Below, piece after piece: positions 46,448 through 55,930 of a DNA stretch of 64,000 nt. The notes below the pieces were generated by a model. The model did no database searches and had not been told where the DNA came from. It saw nothing but the letters and a program-made list of their open reading frames with translations. The position numbers were made by a program, and so were the translations under genes. Position 1 is the stretch's first letter, and the number at the start of each line of letters is the position of its first letter. The stretch comes from Noviherbaspirillum galbum (GTDB lineage: Bacteria > Pseudomonadota > Gammaproteobacteria > Burkholderiales > Burkholderiaceae_D): the NCBI RefSeq assembly GCF_010974945.1, contig NZ_JAAIVB010000078.1, positions 340,045-404,044 of the forward strand. The letters run 5' to 3'.

Positions 46448-47872
46448 ATGCAGCGAATCTTGAACGTCGGCGCCAGCACGCCCGTCCTGATCGGCCTCGA
46501 CTGGACGGCGCTTTCCCGCGAGCCGCGCGAGCAGAAGCGGGAAATGAAGACCCAGCTGAAGTTTTCCGGGGCAAGCCATGCCATCCTGCTCTCGGCCGGG
46601 GACAGCAGCGCCTATGGCGCCGGCCAGGCCGGCAGGAACACGGTATCCGCCGCCGCCTGGCTCGCGCTGGCCGTCGGGGCAGGGCGTTCCCTCATCGTCA
46701 TCAAGCATCTCGGCGGCGAGGAAGTGTGGCTGTGCGCGATCTACAAGGGCTTGCCGCTGCCGCGCGGCGACCGCATCCTGCCGCGTTCCCGCCTGCTGTC
46801 CGCGCTTGAAGACCTGATGATGGCGCACGACCGGAGCGATTTCGAATTCCTGCTCGACGGCATGCAGGACGCCATGCTCCAGGAATTTGCCGCTTTCCGT
46901 CCGGGCAGCATCGACGTACTCCTGCAAGGAACGCCGCCGGAGCAGGCCAAGCTGGTGAAAGCGGCCGGCCGCGGTCGTCTCATCGCCGGCTTGGCCTTGC
47001 TCTTGTTGGTGGTGCTCGGCGGCGTCGGCTACTGGCAATACAGGGTCTACCAGGAGGAAGAGCGGTTGCGGCAGGAGGCGCTCAAGGCGCAGCAGCAGAT
47101 TCCGCCGGACCAGCAGTTCATGAAGAATTTCCTCGCCTACTACGCCGGGCGTCCGCGTTTCCCCGCGGTGGAATTCCTGGATGCGGCCTACAAGCGGGCC
47201 GGCAAGGTGGCGCTCGAGCAGTCGGGCTGGCGCATCACCAGTATCGACTGCCAGGCAGCCACCCAGACCTGCACCTATGACCTAGTGCGCCGACCCTTCT
47301 TCGGCCCGCTGGCCCTGCGCGCAGACCAGTTCGACACTCTCGAGCAGGGCATGGATACTGCAAAGGCAAGCGCCAGGTTCGACCTCGCGCCGAAGACTTT
47401 GCCGGCGATCGCGCGGCCGATGGACATCGCGGCCGCCTTCCCGTCGAAGGCGGCATCGTCGGTCGCCATGCTGCCGCCGTTCCAGACAGCCAAGGACATC
47501 GGCCTCGCCATGGAACTCGGCGCGGCCGCCCCGATTCCGAACGTCTCCGTGCCGGCGTCTCCGGTGGACGTGCAGGAAGGGAAGTGGTCCGTCAGCGGAT
47601 CATCCCTCGCCATGGACATCGTCAGGAAGCTCGACCCCGCCTTGTTTTATGCCGACAGCGTCACGATCGAACCGGGCGAAAAACTGAGCTTCGCCTTTGC
47701 CGGCACCTATCTCGTCTCGATCGGCGGCCCGGCTCCAACTGCCACTGCGACAGGGGTGCCGGTCGCGACACCCGCGCCGCCGGTTCCCACCGCTGCACCT
47801 GGTGCAGCCACCCCGGTCGCTCCCGCCGCGATGCCCCCGGCAGCCCCGACCGCTTCCCCTAAAGGACCTTGA
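46448..47872 (+). CDS. pilO: Type IVb pilus accessory protein PilO
   Basis: 474 residues, 10 nt after pilN, behind GAGGCGGCGATC. The cytoplasmic N-terminal domain (about 1-175; VLIGLDWTALSREPREQKRE) is followed by a single membrane helix (LIAGLALLLLVVLGGVGYW, near 178-196) and a periplasmic domain with two Cys in SIDCQAATQTCTYDL. The C-terminus is a Pro/Ala/Thr-rich tail of about 45 residues. This is the PilO/TcpD-like arrangement of thin pili (R64/IncI1), an inner-membrane alignment protein. Context with pilP, Q, R, S, V makes the call firm. Confidence 0.85.
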   Translation: MQRILNVGASTPVLIGLDWTALSREPREQKREMKTQLKFSGASHAILLSAGDSSAYGAGQAGRNTVSAAAWLALAVGAGRSLIVIKHLGGEEVWLCAIYKGLPLPRGDRILPRSRLLSALEDLMMAHDRSDFEFLLDGMQDAMLQEFAAFRPGSIDVLLQGTPPEQAKLVKAAGRGRLIAGLALLLLVVLGGVGYWQYRVYQEEERLRQEALKAQQQIPPDQQFMKNFLAYYAGRPRFPAVEFLDAAYKRAGKVALEQSGWRITSIDCQAATQTCTYDLVRRPFFGPLALRADQFDTLEQGMDTAKASARFDLAPKTLPAIARPMDIAAAFPSKAASSVAMLPPFQTAKDIGLAMELGAAAPIPNVSVPASPVDVQEGKWSVSGSSLAMDIVRKLDPALFYADSVTIEPGEKLSFAFAGTYLVSIGGPAPTATATGVPVATPAPPVPTAAPGAATPVAPAAMPPAAPTASPKGP

Positions 47873-47873
47873 C

Positions 47874-48470
47874 ATGCGCTTCCTCCTTCAACGCCGCCTG
47901 GCAGTCATTGCCGCCTTCGTCGTCATCGCGCCGGCGCATGCCAGCGATGTCGACAGCCTCGTCAGCCAGCAGCGAGAGCTGATGAAGAAGCAGGCCCAGC
48001 TCACCCTGCTCAAGGCCGAGAAGCAGATCCTGGATGAACAGGCCAGCCTCAAGCCGGGCATGTCCGCGGTCATGGGCAGCCCCAGGGACAAGGGCCCCGT
48101 GCTGGAAGACCTGCAGCTCATGGGGATCTACGGCATCGGCGACAAGCTCGAAGCGCAGGTCCGCGCCGGCGGCATCCTGCGCAGCTACCATCAAGGCGAC
48201 ATGCTGCTCGGCTGGAAGCTGGCCAGCATCGACCGGGATTCCATTACCATCTCGCGCAAGCCCAACAGGCGCAAGCCCGTCCAGACCCGGACCATCGACA
48301 TGTATGCGCCGGCAGTGATCGAGACCGGCCCCATCGTGCTCAACCTCGTGCAGCCGACCGTGCCGGACCTGCAAGGCGCGCAACGCAACCCGCGCCTTTC
48401 CTCGAATCCGGGGCCCGGCGACCTGACGGCCGGCAACCTGCCCCGCCAGCCACGGTTCGGGGTCAACTAA
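47874..48470 (+). CDS. pilP: Type IVb pilus protein PilP
   Basis: 198 residues from the ATG at 47874, 1 nt after the pilO stop, behind AAAGGACC. Signal peptide RRLAVIAAFVVIAPAHASDV; then a coiled stretch (LVSQQRELMKKQAQLTLLKA) and a small beta domain of HR-domain type (LQLMGIYGIGDKLEAQVRAG, then GDMLLGWKLASIDRDSITIS) that normally contacts the secretin. Periplasmic. The stop codon lies inside repeat copy B. Confidence 0.85.
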   Translation: MRFLLQRRLAVIAAFVVIAPAHASDVDSLVSQQRELMKKQAQLTLLKAEKQILDEQASLKPGMSAVMGSPRDKGPVLEDLQLMGIYGIGDKLEAQVRAGGILRSYHQGDMLLGWKLASIDRDSITISRKPNRRKPVQTRTIDMYAPAVIETGPIVLNLVQPTVPDLQGAQRNPRLSSNPGPGDLTAGNLPRQPRFGVN

Positions 48471-48531
48471 GCAGATCTATAGAATTTTTTGACATGACCG
48501 CCTGCTCCCAAACCACCTCCGTCATCCCCGC
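48467..48531 (+). repeat. REP-associated repeat, copy B
   Basis: It matches copy A (34256-34321) in inverted orientation; the shared sequence begins CTAAGCAGATCTATAGAA and includes the pilP stop codon. Here the second half of the REP palindrome is degenerate (about 48540-48549). Confidence 0.85.
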
Positions 48532-48768
48532 TCAGGTTGACAGGGATGAATCGAAGGACCACTGGTCATTTTGAATGACATTGGCGCCTTTGCCTGAATC
48601 GCACAGGGAAAAGCCGGTCGAGGCTTGCCCCGGACATCTCTGTTTCCCCGACCGTTTCACCATCGTTGCCGTTAGCACGGACTAATACTTCGCGTCAGCC
48701 TGCATCAGCTTCCGCAGAATTGATACCAATCAATTGAATTGCAAAGTGTTCCTTTTTGGGTTGACAAG
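48471..48768. other. Intergenic region splitting the pil operon
   Basis: 300 bp between pilP and pilQ. The left 60 bp is repeat copy B; the rest shows no gene. An AT-rich part near 48718-48760 may contain a promoter for pilQ and later genes. Confidence 0.5.
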
Positions 48769-50601
48769 ATGATCCATTGGTTCGCCGACGCGAAGACGAA
48801 AACCGACAGGAAAGATGCCGCGACGCCCGGCGAACGGACTATTGATTCCATGAACAAGCCTCCGCAGTTTCCGCATGCCGCGCAGGCCGACGCGCAAGCT
48901 GCCGGTGCGACCATGCCGCCATCGGGCCAGCGCCACCGCGCCTGGTACGACCACGAGGTGCAGGAATGGAGCGAACTCGATTTCCATCGTTCCCAGGTCA
49001 GCCTGTATGCCGATCCCACTCTTGCGCGCCTGACGGCCGGCGAGCATGGCAAGGAAATCTGCGTCTTCCAGCAGCGCGAGGGCAAGGTGACGCTGCTCGT
49101 CACGCGCAACCTGCTGGCGCGCCACCGAACCACCTTCGACAACGTGCTGACCGTGCTCGAACGCCAGCGCCTCGAAGTCGTCAAGCATGTCGCCACCGCG
49201 AGCGTAATCCGCTATGCGGTCGATTACGTCGCATCACAGCACCAGGCCTCCACCGACCGCGGCCTGTCGCAATCCTCGGCCCTCCGGGAATTCCTCGACG
49301 TGGTGCGCGAAGCCGCGCTGCGCGGCAGTTCCGACATCCATTTCTGCGCGCGGGAAGGCGGCGCCGTCATCCTCTTCCGCGTGGAAGGGCAGATCGTGCG
49401 CAGCGGCCGCCCTCTGTCCTACCGCCGCTGCCAGGACCTGATCCGCGCCGTCTACAACAGCATGCCGGACAAGGGCTCCAACAGCGGTTCTCTCATCACC
49501 TTCGAAACCCAGCAACGGGCCGCGATTCCCTGCGAAGTCGACATCAATGGCAAGGCGGAAGCCCTCAAGCTGCGTTTCCAGATCACCCCGGCGCTCGGCG
49601 GTTTCGATGCCGTCATGCGCATCCTGTGGCAATCCGGCGTGAGCTTCCAGAAGGGCGATAGCCTCAAGTCCGACCTGGTCAGGCTCGGCTACCTCGACGA
49701 CCAGGCCACGCGAATCAGCCTGGCCGCCATGAAGACGGCGGGCGGCATCGTGCTGGCCGGTGTCACCGGCTCGGGCAAGACCACGACGCTGTATTCCATG
49801 CTCGGCCACATCGCCACCGAGACGAAGAAAACCTATTCCGTCGAAGACCCGATCGAGGGCAAGCTGCAGAACGTCAGCCAGATCCAGGTGCAAACCACCG
49901 AGGACATGGATACCGACCAGGCCATCTCGGAAATCGTGAAGTCGCTGATGCGCCTCGATCCGGACGTCACCATGGTTTCCGAAATCCGCGGCATCGAGAC
50001 GGGATCGGCCTTCAAGCAGCTGATCCAGACCGGGCACCAGACGCTGTCCACCGTGCATGCCAGCTCCGCGCTCGATATCTACGAGCGCCTCGCCGCGCCG
50101 GAGATCGGCATTCCGCGCCATGTGCTGTCCTCGCCCGATTTCCTGACCCTGCTGATCTACCAGAAGCTGCTGCGCAAGTTGTGCGAACACTGCAAGATCC
50201 CGCTGCGCGAATCGGACCTGCCCCAAGACAAGATCGCGAGCTGCGAACTGCTGGGCGATACCGGCCGCATGTACGTCACCAATCTCAAGGGCTGTCCGCA
50301 TTGCAGCGGCGCCGCGGTGAAAGGGGTTGCGGGCCGCACCGTCTGCGCCGAGGTCATCCTGCCGGACCACACGCTGCTGCGCCTGCTGCAGGAGGAACGC
50401 AGCATCGAGGGGTACCAGCACCTGCGCCAGCGCATCGCGCCCTTGCACGAACCGAGTTCCAGGGGAAAGCAGGCGCTGGAAGTGGCCATCTACAAGATGT
50501 GCGAAGGCATCATCGACCCGCGGGAAGTGGAACAGGAATTCCAGCCGCTGGAACTCTACGTGGAAATGACCAACTATGACCGCCGTGCTGGAAAAAATTA
50601 A
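48769..50601 (+). CDS. pilQ: Type IVb pilus assembly ATPase PilQ (GspE/PilB family)
   Basis: 610 residues from the ATG at 48769; a TTG at 48739 and an ATG at 48850 are alternatives and no start has a good ribosome site. Walker A is GVTGSGKTTTLYSM (near 330), Walker B region LDPDVTMVSEIRGIETGSAF, His box TGHQTLSTVHASSALDI. The C-terminal zinc tetracysteine LCEHCKIP and LKGCPHCSG is present. It powers pilus extension from the cytoplasmic face with PilR. It overlaps pilR by 26 nt. Confidence 0.93.
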   Translation: MIHWFADAKTKTDRKDAATPGERTIDSMNKPPQFPHAAQADAQAAGATMPPSGQRHRAWYDHEVQEWSELDFHRSQVSLYADPTLARLTAGEHGKEICVFQQREGKVTLLVTRNLLARHRTTFDNVLTVLERQRLEVVKHVATASVIRYAVDYVASQHQASTDRGLSQSSALREFLDVVREAALRGSSDIHFCAREGGAVILFRVEGQIVRSGRPLSYRRCQDLIRAVYNSMPDKGSNSGSLITFETQQRAAIPCEVDINGKAEALKLRFQITPALGGFDAVMRILWQSGVSFQKGDSLKSDLVRLGYLDDQATRISLAAMKTAGGIVLAGVTGSGKTTTLYSMLGHIATETKKTYSVEDPIEGKLQNVSQIQVQTTEDMDTDQAISEIVKSLMRLDPDVTMVSEIRGIETGSAFKQLIQTGHQTLSTVHASSALDIYERLAAPEIGIPRHVLSSPDFLTLLIYQKLLRKLCEHCKIPLRESDLPQDKIASCELLGDTGRMYVTNLKGCPHCSGAAVKGVAGRTVCAEVILPDHTLLRLLQEERSIEGYQHLRQRIAPLHEPSSRGKQALEVAIYKMCEGIIDPREVEQEFQPLELYVEMTNYDRRAGKN

Positions 50602-51649
50602 CTTTTTCCTCGGGAAGATGAGCTTCCGCTCCAGCATGGACATGTTCTATGAGGAGCTGCTCGAAAACCTCAGGATGAACATCTCGCTGTCGCATTTCCT
50701 CGCCACGCGCCAGGAAATCGCCGAGCGACGGGGCGACCAGGGACTCGCCATGGTGTACGGCATGATCATGCGCCGCATGCAGGAAGGCGGCACGCTGTCC
50801 GATGCCATCGTCGGCCTCGTGCCCGACTCGAACATCATGATGATCCGCGCCGGCGAGCATGTGGCGAAGATCATCGAGGGCGTGGAGTCGGCGACCTTCG
50901 CCAACAAGTCCATGCAGAAGATGCGCGCCATCGTCGTCGGCCACATGGTCGCGCCCTTCGCGCTGGCGGTCATGCTGTTCGGCATGCTGGTGATGTTCGG
51001 CGTGATGGTGATCCCGCAGTTCCTGTTCGTGGTCAAGCTCGACAAGATGGGCTATGCCTACCAGGTCACCTATGCCATGACCGAGTTCGTCAAGGCTTAC
51101 TGGTTCGTGGTGGTGCCGGTGCTGCTGGGCCTGGTCGGCCTGCTGGTGTGGAGCGTGAAGTTCGTCACAGGCGCGGCGCGCGAATGGCTGGACAAGGTCC
51201 CACCCTACAGCGTGGTTCGCCAATACACGAGCGCCGGCCTGCTGATCAAGATTTCCGGCCTGCTGCGAAACAACGTCACGCTGGAAGATGCCGTCGGCCT
51301 CATGCGCCGCGATGCCGGCCAGTACGAGCGTCATCACCTCGAGCTGATGAAATACAAGCTCAACAACGGCCAGTCCCTGACCACCGCGCTCGACACCGGC
51401 CTAGTGCCGCACGAAGTGGTGGATCGCCTCGTGTCCTTCGAGCGGGCGGGGTCGAGCAACCTCGAGGAAATCATCAAGCGGATCGGCTTCGAGAACATCG
51501 ACAAGTCGCTGCGCATCGTCGATCAAAGCGTGGGCAAGATCGCCTGGAGCATCAAGATCGTCGTGTTTCTGCTGTTGTTGTTGATGGTGTTCGATACCTT
51601 CACCCTGGGGAACACCATCAGTGCGGCGGTCCGGTCGACCGGCCGGTAA
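50576..51649 (+). CDS. pilR: Type IVb pilus inner-membrane platform protein PilR (GspF family)
   Basis: 357 residues. Two GspF-type cytoplasmic helical domains (about 20-115 and 220-320) alternate with membrane helices near 125-155 (FALAVMLFGMLVMFGVMVIP), 175-200 (YWFVVVPVLLGLVGLLVW) and 330-350 (IKIVVFLLLLLMVFDTFTLG). It anchors the ATPase and guides pilin into the fibre. It overlaps pilQ, as in thin-pilus operons. Confidence 0.92.
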   Translation: MTAVLEKINFFLGKMSFRSSMDMFYEELLENLRMNISLSHFLATRQEIAERRGDQGLAMVYGMIMRRMQEGGTLSDAIVGLVPDSNIMMIRAGEHVAKIIEGVESATFANKSMQKMRAIVVGHMVAPFALAVMLFGMLVMFGVMVIPQFLFVVKLDKMGYAYQVTYAMTEFVKAYWFVVVPVLLGLVGLLVWSVKFVTGAAREWLDKVPPYSVVRQYTSAGLLIKISGLLRNNVTLEDAVGLMRRDAGQYERHHLELMKYKLNNGQSLTTALDTGLVPHEVVDRLVSFERAGSSNLEEIIKRIGFENIDKSLRIVDQSVGKIAWSIKIVVFLLLLLMVFDTFTLGNTISAAVRSTGR

Positions 51650-51796
51650 GCCGGTTCATTTGTCGTCGGCAGGAGGTTTAAGTGGATATGCAAAAGTGAT
51701 GTGGTTCCGTACGTGCGGTAAGCAGCGTTCCAAATCATTTCTGCATGTCCGTTTGATCGACTGTTTTATTTAATCGAAAATCTGAAAGGAAATACC

Positions 51797-52441
51797 ATGA
51801 AATCCCTGAAATCCCTGTTTCGTACCTCGGTCAAACCCGTCAGCACCGTCGCGGATGTCAGCCTGCAGCGCCAGCGCGGCCTGACGGCAATCGAACTGAT
51901 CATCGGCCTGGCCGTGATTGGCCTGGTGATTGCCGGCGTGGCGATCACGGCGCAGACGATGTTTCGTGATCAGCGTGTGAATTCGGAAGTGCAGCGCGCA
52001 TTGCTGATGCAGCAGAAGGCACGAGCATACCTGGCTACGTCGACAACTACTGCGAATTTCTCCGACAACGTTGCAATCAACGCAAGCATCGTTCCGGCAG
52101 ACGCGGTGAACGGTACGGCGATCAATTCGAAGTTTGGCGGCACGATCACCTTCAATCCCGCGACCCTCGCAACCACGACCGATGGCCTTGCTGTCACTTA
52201 CAAATCGGTTCCCGCAAAGGATTGCATCAATTTTGCGAAGGCAGTAGGTGATTCCTTTGCAGGCATTGCAATCACCACAAGTCCGACGACTCCCGCAACG
52301 ATCCCTACAACGCCGGCCACACTGGCCGCCCCGCCTGCCGGCTCGGTCAAGACGATTGGGGGGACTTACAACGAAGCGACGGCTATCACAGCTTGCGGCA
52401 CGACGAATGCTGACATCGCCCTGTATTTCAGCAAGGTTTGA
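51797..52441 (+). CDS. pilS: Type IVb major prepilin PilS
   Basis: 214 residues behind GAAAGGAAATACC. A 28-residue leader ends in RQRG, then LTAIELIIGLAVIGLVIAGV with Glu at +5: a type IVb prepilin peptidase site and N-terminal helix. Cys143 and Cys200 could close the D-region loop. A Thr/Pro-rich stretch (about 160-182) sits between them. It forms the pilus shaft after cleavage. No prepilin peptidase gene is in the window, so processing must use one encoded elsewhere. A 147-bp gap from pilR suggests its own promoter. Confidence 0.92.
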   Translation: MKSLKSLFRTSVKPVSTVADVSLQRQRGLTAIELIIGLAVIGLVIAGVAITAQTMFRDQRVNSEVQRALLMQQKARAYLATSTTTANFSDNVAINASIVPADAVNGTAINSKFGGTITFNPATLATTTDGLAVTYKSVPAKDCINFAKAVGDSFAGIAITTSPTTPATIPTTPATLAAPPAGSVKTIGGTYNEATAITACGTTNADIALYFSKV

Positions 52442-52722
52442 CGCTTTTGCGATCATGCCGGTAGTCGTGGAAAGGCAATTGATCGAACAACAAGCGTGAT
52501 TGAAGCGACTCCGTCATCCCCGCGCAGGCGGGGATCCCTTTTCGATCGCGCGAAGCGGCCTACGATGAAACTTGCATGGAATCCCCGCCTGCGCGGGGAT
52601 GACAGTATCAACATTCCGGGTTGTCAAGCCATGCATGCGTTCATTGCACATTGAGGTCGTCCGGAACGACATGGCAACCGTAGGCTCGTGCGTCCGCATC
52701 GCCGCGTATTGAAAGGAATTTC
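52442..52722. other. Intergenic region with paired REP palindromes
   Basis: 281 bp between pilS and pilV. It holds the inverted REP pair at 52513-52603 and no gene. Such a structure downstream of a highly expressed pilin gene may stabilise its mRNA. Confidence 0.6.
52513..52603. repeat. BIME-like pair of REP palindromes
   Basis: Two 26-bp units, 52513-52538 and 52578-52603, are inverted copies of GTCATCCCCGCGCAGGCGGG and flanking bases, each itself palindromic, separated by 39 bp. Confidence 0.9.
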
Positions 52723-54261
52723 ATGATGCCCACCAGGAGGCATTCCGGCTTCACCCTGATCGAACTCGCCATCGTCCTCATCATCGGAACGCTGGTGACG
52801 GCGGCCGGCTTTCTCTACAAGGCGGAGCAGGTCAGGAGCGAGCAGCGAGCCGTCATCGCCGGGCAGATGCAACTGCTTGCGGAAGCCCTGCAGAACTACA
52901 TGGTCATGAACATGGCTTCGCTTTACACGTTGAACGGCACGCTGGATGTGAAGGCGAAGAAAGACTTCCTGTCGGGCCGCTTCGGCGCCAACGCCAGCGA
53001 CGTCGTTGCCTCATTTGGAATGGCGACCAATTTCTTTCCGCTATATCCAAGTTACCAGGAACTTTCACAAATGGGATGGCTGCCCAGCGGAGCGCCGTCC
53101 AGCCACCCCATGGTGGGAGACTATGTTTTCCGGATTTCTCCGGGTACGAATTTCCCTGCTTGTGTTGCCTCGAAAAGCTGTCGCTTCGTCGCGGTTGTCT
53201 ATGGGAGCAAACCGCTGGTGAGGTCGAGCGGCACATCTGTCGGCGCTGTCGACGAGGTTGGAATCGGAGAGGTGCTGCAACGTTCTTCATCGACCGTGTT
53301 GATTGGTTATACCAAGGGCGGAAAATTGCTGGCACGGGATGGAATTACCGTGACTGACACCAATCCACTCGACGGCGCCGCTCTGATGTCGGTTATTCCC
53401 AGCACCGTCGATGGAATCCTGAGCGCGACGTCGACTTATGACACGAGTCCCTGGTACGCCTACTTGAGAAGAGACGGATCACTGCCCATGCAGGGCGACC
53501 TGAACATGCAGGATGCTGCTGGCACTCACGCAATCAATAATGCCTCCAGCGTGAATGCAAAAAACATGAATGCCTCCATCATTGACACAGAACGCGCGTA
53601 TGTCGGCGTGACCGATTCATATGGACAGCATGTTACCTATACTAATATTGCTTCCACCAAGGTGATCGACCAAAAACAGTCGCTGATTGTCGGCAATGGC
53701 GCCGCGATCTTTGGCCCTGCCCCCGGAACCAGCAATGGCGACTCGATGGCACTGAGGGTCAGTAAATATTCCGATGGCACCGGCGGCGCGGCAACTATCG
53801 ATGGCAGGCTGGTAGCAAATAATGGGATAACGGTTCCGGGTGGAAATATCGACGTCTTTACCGGGAACATCACCACGTATGGCACGAATCTCGGCCAGGG
53901 TGCAATCAGCGCATCTAATGGCGTGAATATAGGTCAGGGCGGGGCGCGGATCAACGGAAACGTGCAAGTGCTGAACGGGGACGTGCAGGTCGCCGGCGGC
54001 AATGTAGTGGTGTCGGATCCCAAAAAAGGTGTCGTGACGACCAATCTCACTGCGCAACAGTCTACGTTATATGTATGGCGATTTGGCGCGTCGGGACCAA
54101 CTCCTTGCACCGTGGTGTTGAATCGCTTCGAAGTGCAAGGAAGCAGCTTATCGTCCTCCGACGTTGCTGGTTTGGCGCCAGACGGATTCTATGGTCCCGT
54201 TTCTAAAAACCCCGGCTTGTATTCTCCAACGGGAATTTATTATCTAGGCTGTTCGCGCTGA
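52723..54261 (+). CDS. pilV: Type IVb minor pilin / tip adhesin PilV
   Basis: 512 residues behind GAAAGGAATTTC. Prepilin site after a short leader (MPTRRHSG), then FTLIELAIVLIIGTLVTAAG. The long C-terminal part has beta-repeat character (GNITTYGTNLGQGAISASNG, then GNVQVLNGDVQVAGGNVVVS) and ends in a Cys-bracketed domain (PTPCTVVLNRFEVQG to YYLGCSR), as in shufflon-type PilV proteins that bind recipient or host cells. No repeated alternative C-terminal cassettes and no rci recombinase follow. The stop is only 2 nt before sctW, an unexpected link to the T3SS. Confidence 0.88.
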   Translation: MMPTRRHSGFTLIELAIVLIIGTLVTAAGFLYKAEQVRSEQRAVIAGQMQLLAEALQNYMVMNMASLYTLNGTLDVKAKKDFLSGRFGANASDVVASFGMATNFFPLYPSYQELSQMGWLPSGAPSSHPMVGDYVFRISPGTNFPACVASKSCRFVAVVYGSKPLVRSSGTSVGAVDEVGIGEVLQRSSSTVLIGYTKGGKLLARDGITVTDTNPLDGAALMSVIPSTVDGILSATSTYDTSPWYAYLRRDGSLPMQGDLNMQDAAGTHAINNASSVNAKNMNASIIDTERAYVGVTDSYGQHVTYTNIASTKVIDQKQSLIVGNGAAIFGPAPGTSNGDSMALRVSKYSDGTGGAATIDGRLVANNGITVPGGNIDVFTGNITTYGTNLGQGAISASNGVNIGQGGARINGNVQVLNGDVQVAGGNVVVSDPKKGVVTTNLTAQQSTLYVWRFGASGPTPCTVVLNRFEVQGSSLSSSDVAGLAPDGFYGPVSKNPGLYSPTGIYYLGCSR

Positions 54262-54263
54262 CC

Positions 54264-55475
54264 ATGCCCTTACCCTCAATTTCCGACGCCGACCAGTTTC
54301 GCGCCCTTGGCGACATCCAGTCCGCCAAGGTGCAACCGGTCGAGCTCCCTTCCTCCCCCTTTTCCCTCACCGACGCCGCCGAGGAAAAGTCCTTCGGCCG
54401 CGAAGAGGAAATCGAGGACAAGTCGCTGGACGAGCGCAAGGTGGAGGAATACAAGCCGCCCGAGGTCCCTGAACTGGAACAGATCGATGCCTACCTCACC
54501 GCGATGTACCAGGGCGAGGAGGGCGCGGCCAAGCTGATGGAGCGGGTAAAGAAACTGCTCGACATGGCGGCCAAGGGAGAAAATGTCTTCGGCGCGCTGG
54601 ATGGTTCGCGCGGCGAGGCCAGCCGGGATTACCTCACCCTGGCCAAGGCATTGCACACCGCTCGCAACGAGGGCCGGCCCGCCGCCGAACTGACCTCGGT
54701 GGCCGATGCCATCGACCGCCTCATGGCCCGCGACGGCGCGGCCATCCGCGCCGACCTGAACACCATCCGCCAGTCACAGGCCTATGGGAAGGACCACGCG
54801 TCCGGGGAGCTGTTCCGGAGTACCTACCGCGACGCCATCATGGGCTGCACCCAGCTGCACGATACCTTGATGCTCCTGCTGAGGAACTTCGGCAACGATC
54901 TGGAAAACGGCATCGCCCTGATGCGCGAGGCGCTGGGCGCCGACATGGCGTCGATCCATCCTTCTACCCAGCCCGAGCGGCTCAACCTGCTGCTGCAGGA
55001 TCTGTACCAGCTTGGTGTCATGTGCGGCGTGCTGGACAACTGCCAGCAGCTTGCCGAGCGCATGAAGTACCTGCAGATGAAGCGCTTCGAAGCGCCGGCG
55101 CTGCTGGAAGACCTGGTGCGCTGGGCCCGCGAGCCGCTGGTATTCAGCTTCCATGCCACCGAACTGCTCAACAAATACTGCCGCGACGAGCAGGACCAGG
55201 TGCTCAACGATAAGCGAGAGGAAGACAAGCTGCGCTGGCACGATCAACCCCAGCGCCATGGCGGGAAGGGCGGTCAAGGCGACGATGACGAAGACGATGA
55301 GGACGACGAAGGCGAGGACCTGCCCGACGGCGATCCGCGCGAAGTCTTCCTTGTCGGCTCGATCGGCGTCCTGCGCAGCATGCCGTCGAAGATCTTTCCC
55401 AGCGACGAACACCGGTTCGAAGCTATGTCCGTGATTCAACAACTCGTCGACCAGATCGTCGGCATCAGCACATGA
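54264..55475 (+). CDS. sctW: T3SS gatekeeper SctW (YopN/InvE/HrpJ) with TyeA-like C-terminus
   Basis: 403 residues starting 2 nt after the pilV stop. The N-terminal 80 residues are the flexible secretion/chaperone segment; the HrpJ helical domain covers about 80-330 (RDYLTLAKALHTARNEGRPA, SELFRSTYRDAIMGCTQLHD-type helices, LLLQDLYQLGVMCGVLDNCQ). A strongly acidic linker follows (DDDEDDEDDEGEDLPDGD, about 334-351), then a TyeA-like end (REVFLVGSIGVLRSMPSKIF, then RFEAMSVIQQLVDQIVG). It caps the export gate and sets the order translocators-then-effectors. It overlaps the next gene by 4 nt. No clear ribosome site, so translation may depend on pilV. Confidence 0.88.
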   Translation: MPLPSISDADQFRALGDIQSAKVQPVELPSSPFSLTDAAEEKSFGREEEIEDKSLDERKVEEYKPPEVPELEQIDAYLTAMYQGEEGAAKLMERVKKLLDMAAKGENVFGALDGSRGEASRDYLTLAKALHTARNEGRPAAELTSVADAIDRLMARDGAAIRADLNTIRQSQAYGKDHASGELFRSTYRDAIMGCTQLHDTLMLLLRNFGNDLENGIALMREALGADMASIHPSTQPERLNLLLQDLYQLGVMCGVLDNCQQLAERMKYLQMKRFEAPALLEDLVRWAREPLVFSFHATELLNKYCRDEQDQVLNDKREEDKLRWHDQPQRHGGKGGQGDDDEDDEDDEGEDLPDGDPREVFLVGSIGVLRSMPSKIFPSDEHRFEAMSVIQQLVDQIVGIST

Positions 55476-55774
55476 TAGAAGACCAGGGATATCAGCTCGA
55501 ATCCGGCAACTGGGTGACGGTGGAAACGGCGGAAAACGGCGAACGCATCGTCACCATGTTCATGCCGCGTCCCTGGGACGCGCAGGAGGTAGGGGAGCGC
55601 TGCCTGCTGCATGCCAACCTTCGCCAGCGTCCCGGCCGGGCGATCGGCATCGGCGTGTTCCGGGAAGCGGTGGTGCTCGCGCTGCGGGTGCCTTCCCACC
55701 AGCTCGATGCGCGTACGCTCGAGACAGCGGTTCGCGAACTGGTCGGTTTCTTTGCCATGGCGGGCGGGGAATGA
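55472..55774 (+). CDS. SycN-like class I T3SS chaperone
   Basis: 100 residues, overlapping sctW (ATGA). The pattern of beta strands then two helices (NWVTVETAENGERIVTMFMP, LLHANLRQRPGRAIGIGVFR, LALRVPSHQLDARTLETAVR) fits the SycN/CesT fold, and the second half aligns in style with SycN. By position it should be the chaperone for the N-terminus of SctW. The product is about 20 residues shorter than SycN, lacking part of the first helix. Confidence 0.7.
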   Translation: MIEDQGYQLESGNWVTVETAENGERIVTMFMPRPWDAQEVGERCLLHANLRQRPGRAIGIGVFREAVVLALRVPSHQLDARTLETAVRELVGFFAMAGGE

Positions 55775-55930
55775 GGCCGTTTCCGATGCCGGATCGAGGC
55801 CGGCGCACCGAAGACCGAGCATTTGTTAGACCGAATTAATTTATCGAGTCTACCCGAAGCGCCGACAGCATACTTTCTCCCTATCGAAGGAAGCACTTGT
55901 CCTTCCTCAGGAACTGTCTGGAGAACCGGT

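Noticed and set aside
52723..54400. Shufflon-type switching of pilV
   Set aside because: There are no repeated alternative 3' cassettes, no sfx-like repeats and no Rci-type recombinase; sctW follows immediately.
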